A stretch of 64,000 bases of DNA from Piscinibacterium candidicorallinum (GCF_047549485.1 NZ_CP180191.1:3658001-3722000), one strand, 5' to 3'; shown: positions 18,244-27,409, numbered from the stretch's first letter. A program made the numbers and translations. Notes: generated from the letters alone by a model not told the origin.

Positions 18244-18257
18244 TCGGCCCGGCGTGA

Positions 18258-19754
18258 TCAGGCGGCCGCGCGGCCCGCACGCACGCGCCGCCAAGCCCAC
18301 GGCAGCACCAGCAGCGCCACGGCGATCGCCAGCAGACTCGCGGACAGCGGGCGCTCGATGAACACCGTGAAGCGACCCTCGCCGATCGACAGCGCATTGC
18401 GCAGCTGCGCCTCGGCCAAGGGGCCGAGAATCATGCCAACGATCACGGGCGCGGCCGGGAAGTCCAGCCGGCGCATCACCAGCCCCACCAGCCCCACGAT
18501 GTAGAGCAGCAGCAGATCGAACGGGCTCTGGCGCATGCCGTACACGCCCACCGTGGCAAACACCAGGATGCCGGCATACAAGGCCGGGCGCGGGATGGTC
18601 AGCAGCTTGGCCCACAGGTTCACCAGCGGCAGGTTCAACACCAGCAGCATTACGTTGCCGATGTAGAGCGAGGCGATCAGCGCCCAGACCAGTGCACCGC
18701 TGGTCTGGAACAGCGCGGGGCCGGGCTGGATGCCGTAGTTCTGCAGCGCCGCGATCATGATGGCCGCCGTGGCCGTGGTGGGAATGCCCAGGGTCAAGAG
18801 CGGGATCAGCAGCGCGGTCACGGTGGCGTTGTTGGCGGCCTCCGGGCCGGCCACGCCTTCGATGGCACCTTCGCGACCGAACTGCTCTGGGTGCTTGGAG
18901 AGCTTTTTCTCGGCGGCGTAGGACAGGAAGGTCGGGATCTCCGTGCCGCCGGCGGGTACACACCCGAAGGGAAAGCCGATCGCCGTGCCGCGCAGCCAGG
19001 CCGGCCAGGAGCGCTTCCAGTCCTCGCGCGTCATGATGAGCGTGCTCAGGGCGTTGCGCGTTTCGGTACGTCGACCCTCGTAGAGCACGCCATGCAGCGC
19101 CTCGGCCACCGCAAACAGGCCCACGGCCACGAGCACCACTTCGATGCCGTCCACCAGCTCCGGCACATTGAGCGTGTAGCGCGCCTGGCCGGAAATCTGG
19201 TCGATGCCCACCAGCCCCACCGCCAGCCCGAGGCCCAGTGAGGTGATGCCGCGCAGCGTGCTCTTGCCCAGCACCGCACTCACGGCCACGAAGGCCAGCA
19301 CCATGAGCATGAAGTACTCGGGCGGGCCAAAGCGCAAGGCGTACTCCGCAATCAGCGGCGCAGAGACCGTGAGCAGCAGAGTGGTGAGCGTGCCCGCCAC
19401 AAAGGAGCCGATGGCCGCTGTGGCCAGCGCCGCACCCGCACGGCCCGCCTTGGCCATCCGGTTGCCCTCCAGCGCCGTGACCATCGAGCCTGTCTCGCCC
19501 GGCGTGTTGAGCAGGATGGAGGTGGTCGAGCCGCCATACATGGTGCCGTAGTAAATGCCGGCAAACAGGATCATCGACGCCGTGGCATCCACCTGCGTGG
19601 TGATGGGCAGCAGCATGGCAATGGCCACGGCGGGGCCGATGCCCGGCAGCACGCCGACCGCGGTGCCGAGTGCGCAGCCGATGAAGGCCCACATCAGATT
19701 CACAGGCGTGCTGGCGCTGGCAAAGCCCGCCAGCAGTTGCTGACCTATGTCCAT
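18258..19754 (-). CDS. tctA: Tripartite tricarboxylate transporter large membrane subunit TctA
   Basis: The protein has 498 residues and about 11-12 transmembrane segments. It is the large permease subunit of the TTT family, with the highly conserved stretches GVLPGIGPAVAIAMLLPIT, YGTMYGGSTTSILLNTPGE, FPFGCVPAGGTEIPTFLSYA and LLTLGIPTTATAAIM. It forms the ion-coupled inner-membrane channel fed by the TctC binding protein. It is the last gene of tctC-tctB-tctA, starting 4 nt after the tctB stop. Substrates of this family include citrate and other carboxylates; the substrate here is unknown. Confidence 0.95.
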   Translation of the reverse strand: MDIGQQLLAGFASASTPVNLMWAFIGCALGTAVGVLPGIGPAVAIAMLLPITTQVDATASMILFAGIYYGTMYGGSTTSILLNTPGETGSMVTALEGNRMAKAGRAGAALATAAIGSFVAGTLTTLLLTVSAPLIAEYALRFGPPEYFMLMVLAFVAVSAVLGKSTLRGITSLGLGLAVGLVGIDQISGQARYTLNVPELVDGIEVVLVAVGLFAVAEALHGVLYEGRRTETRNALSTLIMTREDWKRSWPAWLRGTAIGFPFGCVPAGGTEIPTFLSYAAEKKLSKHPEQFGREGAIEGVAGPEAANNATVTALLIPLLTLGIPTTATAAIMIAALQNYGIQPGPALFQTSGALVWALIASLYIGNVMLLVLNLPLVNLWAKLLTIPRPALYAGILVFATVGVYGMRQSPFDLLLLYIVGLVGLVMRRLDFPAAPVIVGMILGPLAEAQLRNALSIGEGRFTVFIERPLSASLLAIAVALLVLPWAWRRVRAGRAAA

Positions 19755-19758
19755 GTAC

Positions 19759-20250
19759 CTAGATCCATGCGTTGCCGAGCAGTGCAGGCAGGCTCACGCC
19801 GAGTGCGCGGGTAAAGAGATGAAACACGGGCAGTGTGAGCAGCAGGCCGATGCCGAGGTCGCGTGCGCTCTGCGCGACGGAAACACGCTGCCCTTCGCTC
19901 TGCCGAAAACCACGGGCCGCCAGCGCAAACAGCAGCGTGCAGGTCAGCACGAAGCCAATGCGCGTGATCAGCAGCGCCGTGAGCAGCAACCCCGCACTGA
20001 CCCAGGCAAAGCCGCGCCAGTTGGGCGCGATGCCCATGACTTCGTCCTCAAACAGGCGAAAGCCACCCGTGAGTGCCTCGCGCAGCAGCAACACGCCGCA
20101 CAGGGCCAAGAGCGCAGCCACCACCAGCGGCACAAAGCCGGGGCCCAGGGTGCTGTAGCCGGCCTCCGAGCGCATGCCGTGCGCACCCGCCAGCAGCACC
20201 GCCGCCACACCCAATGCGGCCAGCCCGGTGCCGATCTGAAGGTGCTTCAA
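19759..20250 (-). CDS. tctB: Tripartite tricarboxylate transporter small membrane subunit TctB
   Basis: The protein has 163 residues and four hydrophobic segments (IGTGLAALGVAAVLLAGAHG, GFVPLVVAALLALCGVLLL, WVSAGLLLTALLITRIGFVL, LLLTLPVFHLFTRALGVSLP) with the family GPGFVPLV segment after the first. Small TTT subunits are poorly conserved, so the call leans on position between tctC and tctA as well as topology. The gap to tctC is 34 nt, and to tctA 4 nt. Confidence 0.88.
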   Translation of the reverse strand: MKHLQIGTGLAALGVAAVLLAGAHGMRSEAGYSTLGPGFVPLVVAALLALCGVLLLREALTGGFRLFEDEVMGIAPNWRGFAWVSAGLLLTALLITRIGFVLTCTLLFALAARGFRQSEGQRVSVAQSARDLGIGLLLTLPVFHLFTRALGVSLPALLGNAWI

Positions 20251-20284
20251 GCTGCAGCGCCTTCGCGGTATGCGCGCGGGGGCA

Positions 20285-21262
20285 TCAGAGCATGCCGCTC
20301 TTGACCATCAGCGCGCGCAGGCGGGCATGCTCGTCGCTCACGAAACGGCCGAAGTCATCGCCCGTGAGCAGGCTGGGCGTCCAGTCGTTCTTCTGCAGGG
20401 CTTCTTTCCAGCCGGGCGTGCTGGTGGCCTTGGTCACGGCCGCGACGAGCGCCTTGCGCTGATCCGGCGTGATGCCCGGTGCGCCATACACGCCGCGCCA
20501 GTTGCCGATCTCCACGTCAAGCCCCTGCTCGCGCAGGGTGGGGATGTCCTTGGCCGACGCCAGGCGCTGCGGCGAGGTGACGGCAATCGCGCGTACCTTG
20601 CCGGTGCGGATGAACTCCGCAAACTCCGCATAGCCTGCCGTGCCCACCGTGACGTGGCCGCCGAGGATGGCCGCCGAGGCCTCGCCGCCGCCACGGAAGG
20701 GGATGTAGTTGGCCCGGGCCACATCCACACCGGCCGCGCGGGCGATCATGGCCACCGAGATGTGGTCCACGCTGCCCTTGGAGCCGCCGCCCCACTTCAC
20801 GCTGGCCGGGTCCTTCTTCATCTGTTCGACCACCTCGCGCATGGTCTTGAAGGGCGAATTGGCCGGCACCACGAATACGTTGTATTCAGTGAACAGGCGC
20901 GCCACGGGCGTGGCGTTCTCCAGCGTGACGGGCGGCTTGTTCTGCACGATGGCGCCGACCATGACCGCGCCCATAACCACCAGCGCGTTCGGGTCGCCCT
21001 TGCTGGCGTTGACGAACTGCGCCAGGCCGATGGTGCCGCCGGCGCCGCCGCGGTTCTCGTAGCTCACGTTCTTGGCGGCACCTGCGTCCTGCAGGGCCTT
21101 TCCGATGCCACGGCCGGTCTGGTCGAAGCCGCCGCCGGGATTGGCGCCGATCATGATCTTGAAGTTCTCGGCCTGCACGGGTGCCGTCAGGGCGAGCAGC
21201 GATGCGGTGGCGATCAGGGCGTGGCGGGCGTGCCGGACGGCGCGCGTGAGCAGAGCGTTCAT
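20285..21262 (-). CDS. tctC: Tripartite tricarboxylate transporter substrate-binding protein (Bug family)
   Basis: The protein has 325 residues with a Sec signal peptide (ALIATASLLALTAPVQA). The mature Bug/TctC fold shows IMIGANPGGGFDQTGRGIGK at its start, ENRGGAGGTIGLAQF and VKWGGGSKGSVDHISVAMIA, followed by GIGEVTA-like helices. It binds the solute in the periplasm and delivers it to TctAB. It is the first gene of tctC-tctB-tctA, so upstream sequence at 21263-21411 is the probable operon promoter region, although no clear -35/-10 is visible. Burkholderiales carry many Bug paralogues with diverse ligands, so the ligand cannot be stated. Confidence 0.95.
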   Translation of the reverse strand: MNALLTRAVRHARHALIATASLLALTAPVQAENFKIMIGANPGGGFDQTGRGIGKALQDAGAAKNVSYENRGGAGGTIGLAQFVNASKGDPNALVVMGAVMVGAIVQNKPPVTLENATPVARLFTEYNVFVVPANSPFKTMREVVEQMKKDPASVKWGGGSKGSVDHISVAMIARAAGVDVARANYIPFRGGGEASAAILGGHVTVGTAGYAEFAEFIRTGKVRAIAVTSPQRLASAKDIPTLREQGLDVEIGNWRGVYGAPGITPDQRKALVAAVTKATSTPGWKEALQKNDWTPSLLTGDDFGRFVSDEHARLRALMVKSGML

Positions 21263-21411
21263 TCAGGGTCTCCTCGCAGCGCCGTGCAATGCGGCGCTTG
21301 TCTGTGGGGTGCCCTGAAGGTAGCCAATGCTGCGCTGCGCTTGCAACCGTTTTCGTGCTCGGCACGGCACGGCTGCACCCGCCCGATACACCAAGTGCGT
21401 AGGCCCGGGCT

Positions 21412-22302
21412 TCAACCCAGCGCGAGTGCGATCACCCCGCCGGCAATCAGTGCCGCACCCGCAAGGCGCAGACCAAGATCCTGCTCGCCCAGCAGCTTGC
21501 CGCCCAGCAGCGCCGCAAAGAGCATGGACACCTCGCGCGCTGGCGCCACATGCGACAGCGGTGCGAGCGTCATGGCAAAGAGCACCAGGGTGTAGGCAAT
21601 CGGCCCGAGGGTGCCGACCACCAGCGCGTTCTTCCACTGGCTGCGGAACACCTCGGGCAGGGTACGCAGATCGCGGCCGATGAGCGGCAGCAGCATCGGA
21701 ATGCGCACCACGCCGCCGAGGTAGTCCACCAGGATGGGCGAGATCAGCGCCACCTTCACGGCGTAGCCATCCACCACCGTGTAGGCGGCGATGAACACGC
21801 CCGTGAGTGCGCCGTAGCCCACGCCGAGCAACACGCGCTGGCGTGCGGCTGCATCGTGCGCGTGGGTGGCGGTGCGGATCAGCGCCGGGCCGCCGGCAAT
21901 CAGGAACACGCCCAGCACCACGCCGCCGATGCCTGCGGCACCCAGCGCAGAAATCTGTTCACCGAGCAGCAGTACCGCGCCCAGGGCGGCAATCAGCGGC
22001 CCGGTGCCGCGCGCCAGCGGATACACCACCGACAGATCCGCCTTGCGGTAGCCGCGCAGCAGGCAGACGAAGTACAGGACATGGATCGCGCCGCTGGCGA
22101 GGATCAGCCCCCACTCGCGCCAGCCCCAGCCGGGCACGTGCTTGACGGCGAACCACAGGCCCACCGGCGCCCAGATCAGGCCCTGGAATACCGAGGACAG
22201 CAGCGCAAAGCGCACGTCGCCACCGGACTTCTTGGCGATGAAGTTCCAGGTGGCATGCAGCAGGGCTGCGGTGAGGACGAGGGCGAGTGCGGTGGCGGAC
22301 AA
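21412..22302 (-). CDS. EamA/DMT-family transporter
   Basis: The protein has 296 residues with ten predicted transmembrane helices in two repeated halves, each with the EamA pattern. Repeat 1 has LLHATWNFIAKKSGGDVRFA and ADLSVVYPLARGTGPLIAAL with LGEQISALGAAGIGGVVLGV. Repeat 2 has VFIAAYTVVDGYAVK and APLSHVAPAREVSMLFAALL with LGEQDLGLRLAGAALIAGGV. It is an inner-membrane exporter or exchanger of metabolites such as amino acids; the substrate is unknown. It is transcribed on the same strand as tctCBA, 149 nt upstream of tctC. Confidence 0.9.
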   Translation of the reverse strand: MSATALALVLTAALLHATWNFIAKKSGGDVRFALLSSVFQGLIWAPVGLWFAVKHVPGWGWREWGLILASGAIHVLYFVCLLRGYRKADLSVVYPLARGTGPLIAALGAVLLLGEQISALGAAGIGGVVLGVFLIAGGPALIRTATHAHDAAARQRVLLGVGYGALTGVFIAAYTVVDGYAVKVALISPILVDYLGGVVRIPMLLPLIGRDLRTLPEVFRSQWKNALVVGTLGPIAYTLVLFAMTLAPLSHVAPAREVSMLFAALLGGKLLGEQDLGLRLAGAALIAGGVIALALG

Positions 22303-22403
22303 GGCGGCGTCCGTTCAGGGCTGTCGGCAGGGCGCATGCACCACTTCAAAGCAGCAAAATCGGACGTAGATATCAGTCAAAACCAGCCAAATGCTCCAGA
22401 ACG

Positions 22404-22455
22404 GCTTTCCGCTTGTCTGATGCGCTTTTCCAGCCGGTTCACATACTGAAAAATC
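22404..22455 (-). repeat. Dispersed 3'-end hairpin element, copy D
   Basis: GGCTTTCCGCTTGTCTGATG is followed by hairpin arms TTTTCCAG and CTGAAAAA. It lies 29 nt past the lipA stop and reads in lipA's direction (minus). The inner loop diverges from the other copies, but the pairing is kept. Confidence 0.58.
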
Positions 22456-22483
22456 AACAAACCGCCAGAATCAGTCAAATTAA

Positions 22484-23470
22484 TCAGGCAAAACCGGCCG
22501 CGTGGGCCTGCTGATCGGCGTGGTAGCTGCTTCGCACCATGGCGCCCACGGCGGCGTGGGTGAAGCCCATCTCGTAGGCCTTCTCTTCAAAGACCTTGAA
22601 CTGGTCCGGGTGCACGTAGCGCTTGACCGGCAGGTGGTGGCCGGAGGGCGCCAGATACTGGCCGATGGTGAGCATGTCGATGTCGTGCGCGCGCATGTCG
22701 GCCATGACCTGCAGCACTTCCTCGTCCGTCTCGCCCAGGCCGACCATGATGCCGCTCTTGGTGGGCACGCCGGGCACCCGCTGCTTGAATTCCTTCAGCA
22801 ACTTCAGGGAATGCGCATAGTCGCTGCCGGGCCGCGCCTCGCGGTACAGGCGAGGCGCGGTTTCCAGGTTGTGGTTCATCACATCAGGCGGCGCGGCTTC
22901 CAGGATGGCCAGGGCCCGGTCCAGACGGCCGCGGAAGTCCGGCACCAGCACCTCGATGCGCGTGGCCGGCGAGAGCTCGCGCGTCTTCTTGATGCATTCG
23001 ACAAAGTGGCCGGCACCGCCATCACGCAGGTCGTCACGGTCCACGCTGGTGATGACCACGTAGTTGAGCTTGAGCGCGGCAATGGTCTTGGCCAGGTTCT
23101 CCGGCTCGTTCACGTCGAGCGGGTCCGGGCGGCCGTGGCCCACGTCGCAGAAGGGGCAGCGGCGGGTGCACTTGTCGCCCATGATCATGAAGGTGGCCGT
23201 GCCCTTGCCGAAGCATTCGCCGATGTTGGGGCAGCTGGCTTCCTCGCACACCGTGTGCAGCTTGTGCTCGCGCAGGATCTGCTTGATCTCGTAGAAGCGC
23301 GTGTTGACCGAGCCCGCCTTCACGCGGATCCAGTCCGGCTTCTTGAGCATCTCGGTGCGCTCGATCGGGATGATCTTGATCGGGTTGCGCGCGGTCTTGG
23401 CTTCGTGCTTCTGCTTGGCGGTGGCGTCGTACTCGCCTGCGGGCAGGGCCTTGTCGGTGACGTTGCTCAT
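22484..23470 (-). CDS. lipA: Lipoyl synthase LipA
   Basis: The protein has 328 residues. It is a radical SAM enzyme inserting two sulfurs into octanoyl chains on lipoyl-dependent complexes. The auxiliary cluster motif is C75-x4-C80-x5-C86 (CEEASCPNIGEC). The radical SAM motif is C101-x3-C105-x2-C108 (CTRRCPFC). Also present are DRDDLRDGG, NHNLETAPRLY and the C-terminal RSSYHADQQ, whose Arg-Ser-Ser motif carries the auxiliary cluster Ser. Its ATG overlaps the lipB stop by 4 nt, so the two are translationally coupled. Confidence 0.98.
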   Translation of the reverse strand: MSNVTDKALPAGEYDATAKQKHEAKTARNPIKIIPIERTEMLKKPDWIRVKAGSVNTRFYEIKQILREHKLHTVCEEASCPNIGECFGKGTATFMIMGDKCTRRCPFCDVGHGRPDPLDVNEPENLAKTIAALKLNYVVITSVDRDDLRDGGAGHFVECIKKTRELSPATRIEVLVPDFRGRLDRALAILEAAPPDVMNHNLETAPRLYREARPGSDYAHSLKLLKEFKQRVPGVPTKSGIMVGLGETDEEVLQVMADMRAHDIDMLTIGQYLAPSGHHLPVKRYVHPDQFKVFEEKAYEMGFTHAAVGAMVRSSYHADQQAHAAGFA

Positions 23471-24174
23471 GATGAGGAGGCGGGGGACGCCGTGTCGGCT
23501 GGCAGGGTGAAGACCCGCGCCAGGTGGTGCGCAAGCCGCGCCGCCGCGTCGTCCCAGGTGGTCTGGACGCCCAGTGTAGCGAGGTCCACCGTGGCCAAAC
23601 CCGCGTATCCGCAGGGGTTGATCCAGGTAAATGGCGCCAGATCCATGGCCACATTGAGCGCCACGCCGTGATAGGTGCGGTGATTCGTCACCTTCACGCC
23701 CAGGGCCGCAATCTTGCCCAGCCCCGCGAACGGGTCGGCGCCCGCCGGCTGCGGGCCCGCACTGTCCGCCAGGCTCGGCGCGCGGCCATCCAGGCGTACA
23801 TAGATGCCCGGCGCGTTCGCCACGCGCTGTCCGATGACGCCATAGTCCGCCAGCACGCAGATCACCGCGGTTTCGATGCGGTGCACGTACTCCTTCACAT
23901 AGATGCCCTGGCGGCGCAGGTCGATCAGCGGATAGGCCACCACCTGCCCTGGGCCGTGATACGTCACCTGCCCGCCGCGGTCCGTTGCAATGACCGGGAT
24001 GTCATGCGCGTTAAGCACATGCTCGCGCCTGCCCGCCAGCCCCAGCGTGTACGCCGGCCCGTGCTCGGCGAGCCAGATCTCGTCCTCCGTGGCGGGCGTG
24101 CGCTGCGCGGTGAACTCGCGCATGGCGGCATACACGGGGGTGTACTCGGGCGTGGTGATGCGCTTGATCTGCAT
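23467..24174 (-). CDS. lipB: Octanoyl-(acyl-carrier-protein):protein N-octanoyltransferase LipB
   Basis: The protein has 235 residues. It moves octanoate from acyl carrier protein to lipoyl domains, the step before LipA. Conserved parts are RGGQVTYHGPGQVVAYPLID, KIAALGVKVTNHRTYHGVAL with the catalytic Lys, and FTWINPCGYAG with the catalytic Cys. A short insert rich in Pro, Gly and Ala (around RAPSLADSAGPQPAGADPF) precedes the catalytic Lys region. It is cytoplasmic. It lies upstream of and overlaps lipA. The ABC-2 permease gene ends 46 nt upstream on the same strand. Confidence 0.97.
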   Translation of the reverse strand: MQIKRITTPEYTPVYAAMREFTAQRTPATEDEIWLAEHGPAYTLGLAGRREHVLNAHDIPVIATDRGGQVTYHGPGQVVAYPLIDLRRQGIYVKEYVHRIETAVICVLADYGVIGQRVANAPGIYVRLDGRAPSLADSAGPQPAGADPFAGLGKIAALGVKVTNHRTYHGVALNVAMDLAPFTWINPCGYAGLATVDLATLGVQTTWDDAAARLAHHLARVFTLPADTASPASSS

Positions 24175-24219
24175 CGCTGATGGGTAGAGAGACGTTGGCG
24201 GCAGTGGTGGGCGGAATGA

Positions 24220-25557
24220 CTAGGGGCGGCGCCAGCTCCAGACTGCAAGGCCAAGACCAACCGCAGCATGCGCGGCCGCCACGGCGAGCGCCGCAATGGC
24301 AGAGCCCTGCGTCACGACCATGACCGGAGGCAGGAGTGCAAGGACCAGGGGCTTGAGCTCTACCGCGCCGGCCAGCCAAGGCAGCAGCACGTAGAGCACC
24401 AGCAGGCACAGAAGGAAGGCGCCGACCGGACGGCGCACGCCGGCGCGCCAGCACAAGGCACAGGCCAGTGCGCAGTCACGCACGAGCAAGAGGGCCACGG
24501 TCAGCGGAATCACACGATCACTCTGTGCGGCACGCAGCAGATTGTTCGGCGACGCCGGTGTCGCGTCGCCAGCCAGGAGTGCCAGCACGGCCGCCACGAG
24601 CACAAGCGCCAGACTCGCCGGCCACAGCGGCAGCTGCTGCAGTGCCTTGCGCCAGTCGCGCTGCGCCATGCGGGCCAGCACGCCGGCCCAGCGCGTCCGG
24701 TGGTTGGGCTCAGAAACCAGTACCACGTAGGTCAACGCGGCGGCGATCACCACAACCGTCGTGAACAGCAGGGCAGGCTTCCCGCTGTCGGCCGCATCTG
24801 CCCCGAAGCCGGCGCCCCATGCGGCCAGCACCACACTGAGCAACGGCCAGGCCCAGGGCAGCTGGCGCACTGCGAGCGCATCCGCGGTGCGGCGCCAGAG
24901 GGCCACGACGAGGCAGCCCGCGATCAGCACCGCAGACGCCGCCGTGAGCGCGGCGCCGTTGACCATCAGTCCCCACCAGCTGCGCTCTGCACTGCTGCTG
25001 AACAGGCTGATCGGCCCGAAGGACCACAGCGCCAGCACCAGCAGCCACCACAGCCCGCCGCGCGCGGCCAGGCGCTCGTCAAACAGCGCCATGTGCAGAT
25101 TGAGCAGGCTGGCCAGGGCCTGCAGGGCCACGCCACCTGCCACCAGGGTCAGCAGGGTCAGCGGCCAGTGCGCCAGGCCGGCCTGCACTGCGGCCGCGGC
25201 ATAGACACCGGCGCAGATGGCCCCACCCCACCACGCCAGGCTGGTGCTGCCCAGCAGCTTGCCCCAGGTCATGGGCCACGGCAGCAAGGCACCCATGCGC
25301 TGCTGGTCCCAGGTCCGGTCGCGGATCTCGTCCACCATGCTGGCGCCGGCCTCGCGCGAGCCGTAGAGCCAAACCACCACCACAAAGCCGATCACCGCAG
25401 CGCGGGCAAGATTGGCGGCCGCCTCCTGCGCGTCGCGTGCGGCCAGGGCCACGGCGGCGGCCGCCAAACCCAGCAGGGCCGGCATCACCAGCGCGCGGGT
25501 CAGCGACCAAGTCAGCCAGATCTGGCGCTGGAACTCCGGATTGTCCGAACGCATCAT
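24220..25557 (-). CDS. ABC-2-type transporter permease
   Basis: The protein has 445 residues with about twelve hydrophobic segments and no ATPase motif. The N-terminal part (FQRQIWLTWSLTRALVMPAL and YGSREAGASMVDEIRDRTWDQQ followed by LPWPMTWGKLLGSTSLAWWG) is typical of ABC-2 exporter permeases. The ATG at 25557 overlaps the TGA of the ATPase gene, so the two are translationally coupled; a second ATG follows immediately. The exported substrate is unknown. The pair sits between ybeD and lipB, which are usually neighbours. Confidence 0.85.
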   Translation of the reverse strand: MMRSDNPEFQRQIWLTWSLTRALVMPALLGLAAAAVALAARDAQEAAANLARAAVIGFVVVVWLYGSREAGASMVDEIRDRTWDQQRMGALLPWPMTWGKLLGSTSLAWWGGAICAGVYAAAAVQAGLAHWPLTLLTLVAGGVALQALASLLNLHMALFDERLAARGGLWWLLVLALWSFGPISLFSSSAERSWWGLMVNGAALTAASAVLIAGCLVVALWRRTADALAVRQLPWAWPLLSVVLAAWGAGFGADAADSGKPALLFTTVVVIAAALTYVVLVSEPNHRTRWAGVLARMAQRDWRKALQQLPLWPASLALVLVAAVLALLAGDATPASPNNLLRAAQSDRVIPLTVALLLVRDCALACALCWRAGVRRPVGAFLLCLLVLYVLLPWLAGAVELKPLVLALLPPVMVVTQGSAIAALAVAAAHAAVGLGLAVWSWRRP

Positions 25558-26531
25558 GCGCGCCCTCCGTCCGACGCGGCCGCCGCACTACCCTGCATCG
25601 AGCGCAGGTAGGAGTCCTGCAGGTTCTCGCGCACAGCTTCCAGGCCGATCACGGCAAAGCGGCCGGACGCCGCAGCGCGCTGCGCCTGCACGAGCCGCTC
25701 AAGCAGCTGCGCCTGTGCGTCATCGTCGCCGTCGAGCTCGAACTCGGCTTGCCGGGTCTCGCTGTGCAGCACCTGCACCCCGGGCTGCGCGCGCAGGGCG
25801 GCCAGGGCGTCCTCGGCCGCACCGCGCCAGTGAAGGCGCAGGCGGCGAACCAAGGAATCCGATGCCCCGTGCAGCGCGCGGAGATCCTGGATGCGGCCCT
25901 CACGCAGGGCGAGCATGTGGGTGGAATACGCGTCCAGCTCCGCCAGGATGTGGCTGGACACCAGCAGGGTCATGCCCGCGGCCTGCATCTGCCGGAACAC
26001 GCCGGCCAGGGCATTGCGTGCCTCGGGGTCCAGCCCGCTGGCCGGTTCGTCGAGCAGCACGACGGCGGGCCGGTGAATGATGGCCTGGCCGATGGCCACG
26101 CGCTGACGCTGCCCGCGCGACAGACGCCCGGCCTGTGCATCGAGCTTGTCTTCAAGGTCCAGCAGGCGGGCGGTGTCCTGCACAGCGGCGTCGATCTCGT
26201 CGGAAGCAAGCCCCTGCGAGGCCGCGGCAAACGCCAGGCAGCGCCGCACCGACAGACTGCCGTAGAGCCCGAACTGGTCTGCGAGGTAGCCGATGTGCCG
26301 GTGCACGGCGCGCGGCGCCTCCTGCACATCCACCCCTTGCACGCGCACGGTGCCGGCAAACGGCGTGTCCAGCGCGGCGATCAGGCGCATCAATGTGGTC
26401 TTGCCCGCGCCATTGGGGCCCACGAGCGCGGTGACACTGCCCCGCTCGATGGCAAAGCTCACGCCGTGCAGCGCCCGGTGCCCCGGGTAGTCAAACACGA
26501 GCTGGTCGACTTCGATGATCGGTGGCGTCAT
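25554..26531 (-). CDS. ABC transporter ATP-binding protein
   Basis: The protein has 325 residues from ATG at 26531 (no strong ribosome site; the frame is open further upstream). The full nucleotide-binding domain has Walker A GPNGAGKTT, Q loop YLADQFGLYG, signature LSRGQRQRV (LSGGQ variant), Walker B VVLLDEPASGLDP and a switch His in VSSHIL. A C-terminal region of about 100 residues resembles the regulatory tail of CcmA/NatA-type exporters. It powers the adjacent ABC-2 permease. Confidence 0.94.
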   Translation of the reverse strand: MTPPIIEVDQLVFDYPGHRALHGVSFAIERGSVTALVGPNGAGKTTLMRLIAALDTPFAGTVRVQGVDVQEAPRAVHRHIGYLADQFGLYGSLSVRRCLAFAAASQGLASDEIDAAVQDTARLLDLEDKLDAQAGRLSRGQRQRVAIGQAIIHRPAVVLLDEPASGLDPEARNALAGVFRQMQAAGMTLLVSSHILAELDAYSTHMLALREGRIQDLRALHGASDSLVRRLRLHWRGAAEDALAALRAQPGVQVLHSETRQAEFELDGDDDAQAQLLERLVQAQRAAASGRFAVIGLEAVRENLQDSYLRSMQGSAAAASDGGRA

Positions 26532-26692
26532 GACGGGCGGGCAAGGAGAGGAACACGCTTCAAGGCGCAGGTACCCCCAATGTTGAACGGTCCTTGGCAG
26601 AGGCACTTCACATCAGTCTAGGCGCCCAATGACGCGCCCCGCCGGACATGCCGCCGCAGCAGCGGCCTGCAATGACGCATGGCCGCCGCCCT

Positions 26693-26980
26693 TCAGAGCA
26701 CGATCTTCACGCGCGGATTGGCTCGCAGCGCCACTTCCACCGCCTCCATCTGCTCGCGGCTCTCGAAGTGCACCATGAAGGCCACGGCCAGGTAGTTGTT
26801 GGCCTTGCTCGCGCGCAGCTCGATGGTGGTGGCATCAAAGCCCGGCACCACGCCGCGCACCGTCTCGGCAATGCTGTGCGCCAGATCATCTACCCGCTTG
26901 CCGATCGCCGTGACCGGCACGGTGGCGGGGAAGGTCAGCAGGCTCTTGCGCGGGGTGGCGTCGGCAGGGATGGCAGTCAT
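26693..26980 (-). CDS. ybeD: YbeD/DUF493 family protein
   Basis: The protein has 95 residues with an alpha/beta fold of the UPF0250 type: LLTFPATVPVTAIGKRVDDL, then TTIELRASKANNYLAVAFMV and a terminal NPRVKIVL. In many proteobacteria this gene directly precedes lipB. Here an ABC exporter pair lies between them on the same strand. The role in lipoate metabolism or regulation is not established. It is cytoplasmic. Confidence 0.9.
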   Translation of the reverse strand: MTAIPADATPRKSLLTFPATVPVTAIGKRVDDLAHSIAETVRGVVPGFDATTIELRASKANNYLAVAFMVHFESREQMEAVEVALRANPRVKIVL

Positions 26981-27011
26981 CTGAGTATTGTGGGGGCGGG
27001 TCTGGCAAAAA

Positions 27012-27066
27012 CCAGTTCCGCTTGTCTGGTGCGGTTCTTCAGCCAGTTTGGGCTGGAAAGGCGCAT
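27012..27066 (-). repeat. Dispersed 3'-end hairpin element, copy E
   Basis: CCGC-TTGTCTGGT-GCGG (27018-27034) forms one small hairpin. TTCAGCC-AGTTTG-GGCTGGAA forms the other. Together they give the cleanest full-length copy of the family. It lies about 55 nt past the stop of the gene ending at 27122 and reads in that gene's direction (minus). Confidence 0.65.
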
Positions 27067-27121
27067 GGATGCTGGGTCTCGCGTGTCGACTCGCGGCCAG
27101 CGAACGATCCCAGTCGCTGCG

Positions 27122-27409
27122 TCAGTCGTTGCTCTCGTACTCAAAACCGCCCAAGAAACCAAACAGCGCGTTGTAGAGCGCGCAGGCCACGGCCACCATC
27201 ACATAGCCAAACACCAGATACATCACCGGAAACAACAGGATCATTCCGATCGACGGACCAAAGTGCATCTGCCCTGGCATGGGGCTCGGCGCGAACAGAG
27301 AAAACATCACCGACATCGGAATCACGAAAACCAGCGACGCGACTGCCATGAGTACACCGGCCACCTTCCCATTCTGATGCGGCGACAACCGGCGAATTTG
27401 CTTCTTCAT
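27122..27409 (-). CDS. Small two-helix membrane protein, DUF3566-like
   Basis: The protein has 95 residues with a basic N-terminus (MKKQIRRLSPHQNGKVAG) and two transmembrane helices, VLMAVASLVFVIPMSVMFSL and MILLFPVMYLVFGYVMVAVA, then ALYNALFGFLGGFEYESND. The gene organisation and the YNALFGFLGG motif match small inner-membrane proteins of the DUF3566 type. The function is unknown. It is likely a single-gene unit. Confidence 0.8.
   Translation of the reverse strand: MKKQIRRLSPHQNGKVAGVLMAVASLVFVIPMSVMFSLFAPSPMPGQMHFGPSIGMILLFPVMYLVFGYVMVAVACALYNALFGFLGGFEYESND

Noticed and set aside
17767..19692. A 641-codon open frame overlapping tctA and the TlpA-like gene
   Set aside because: Its translation is Ala/Gly/Arg/His-rich without motifs; tctA in another frame of the same strand is fully conserved.
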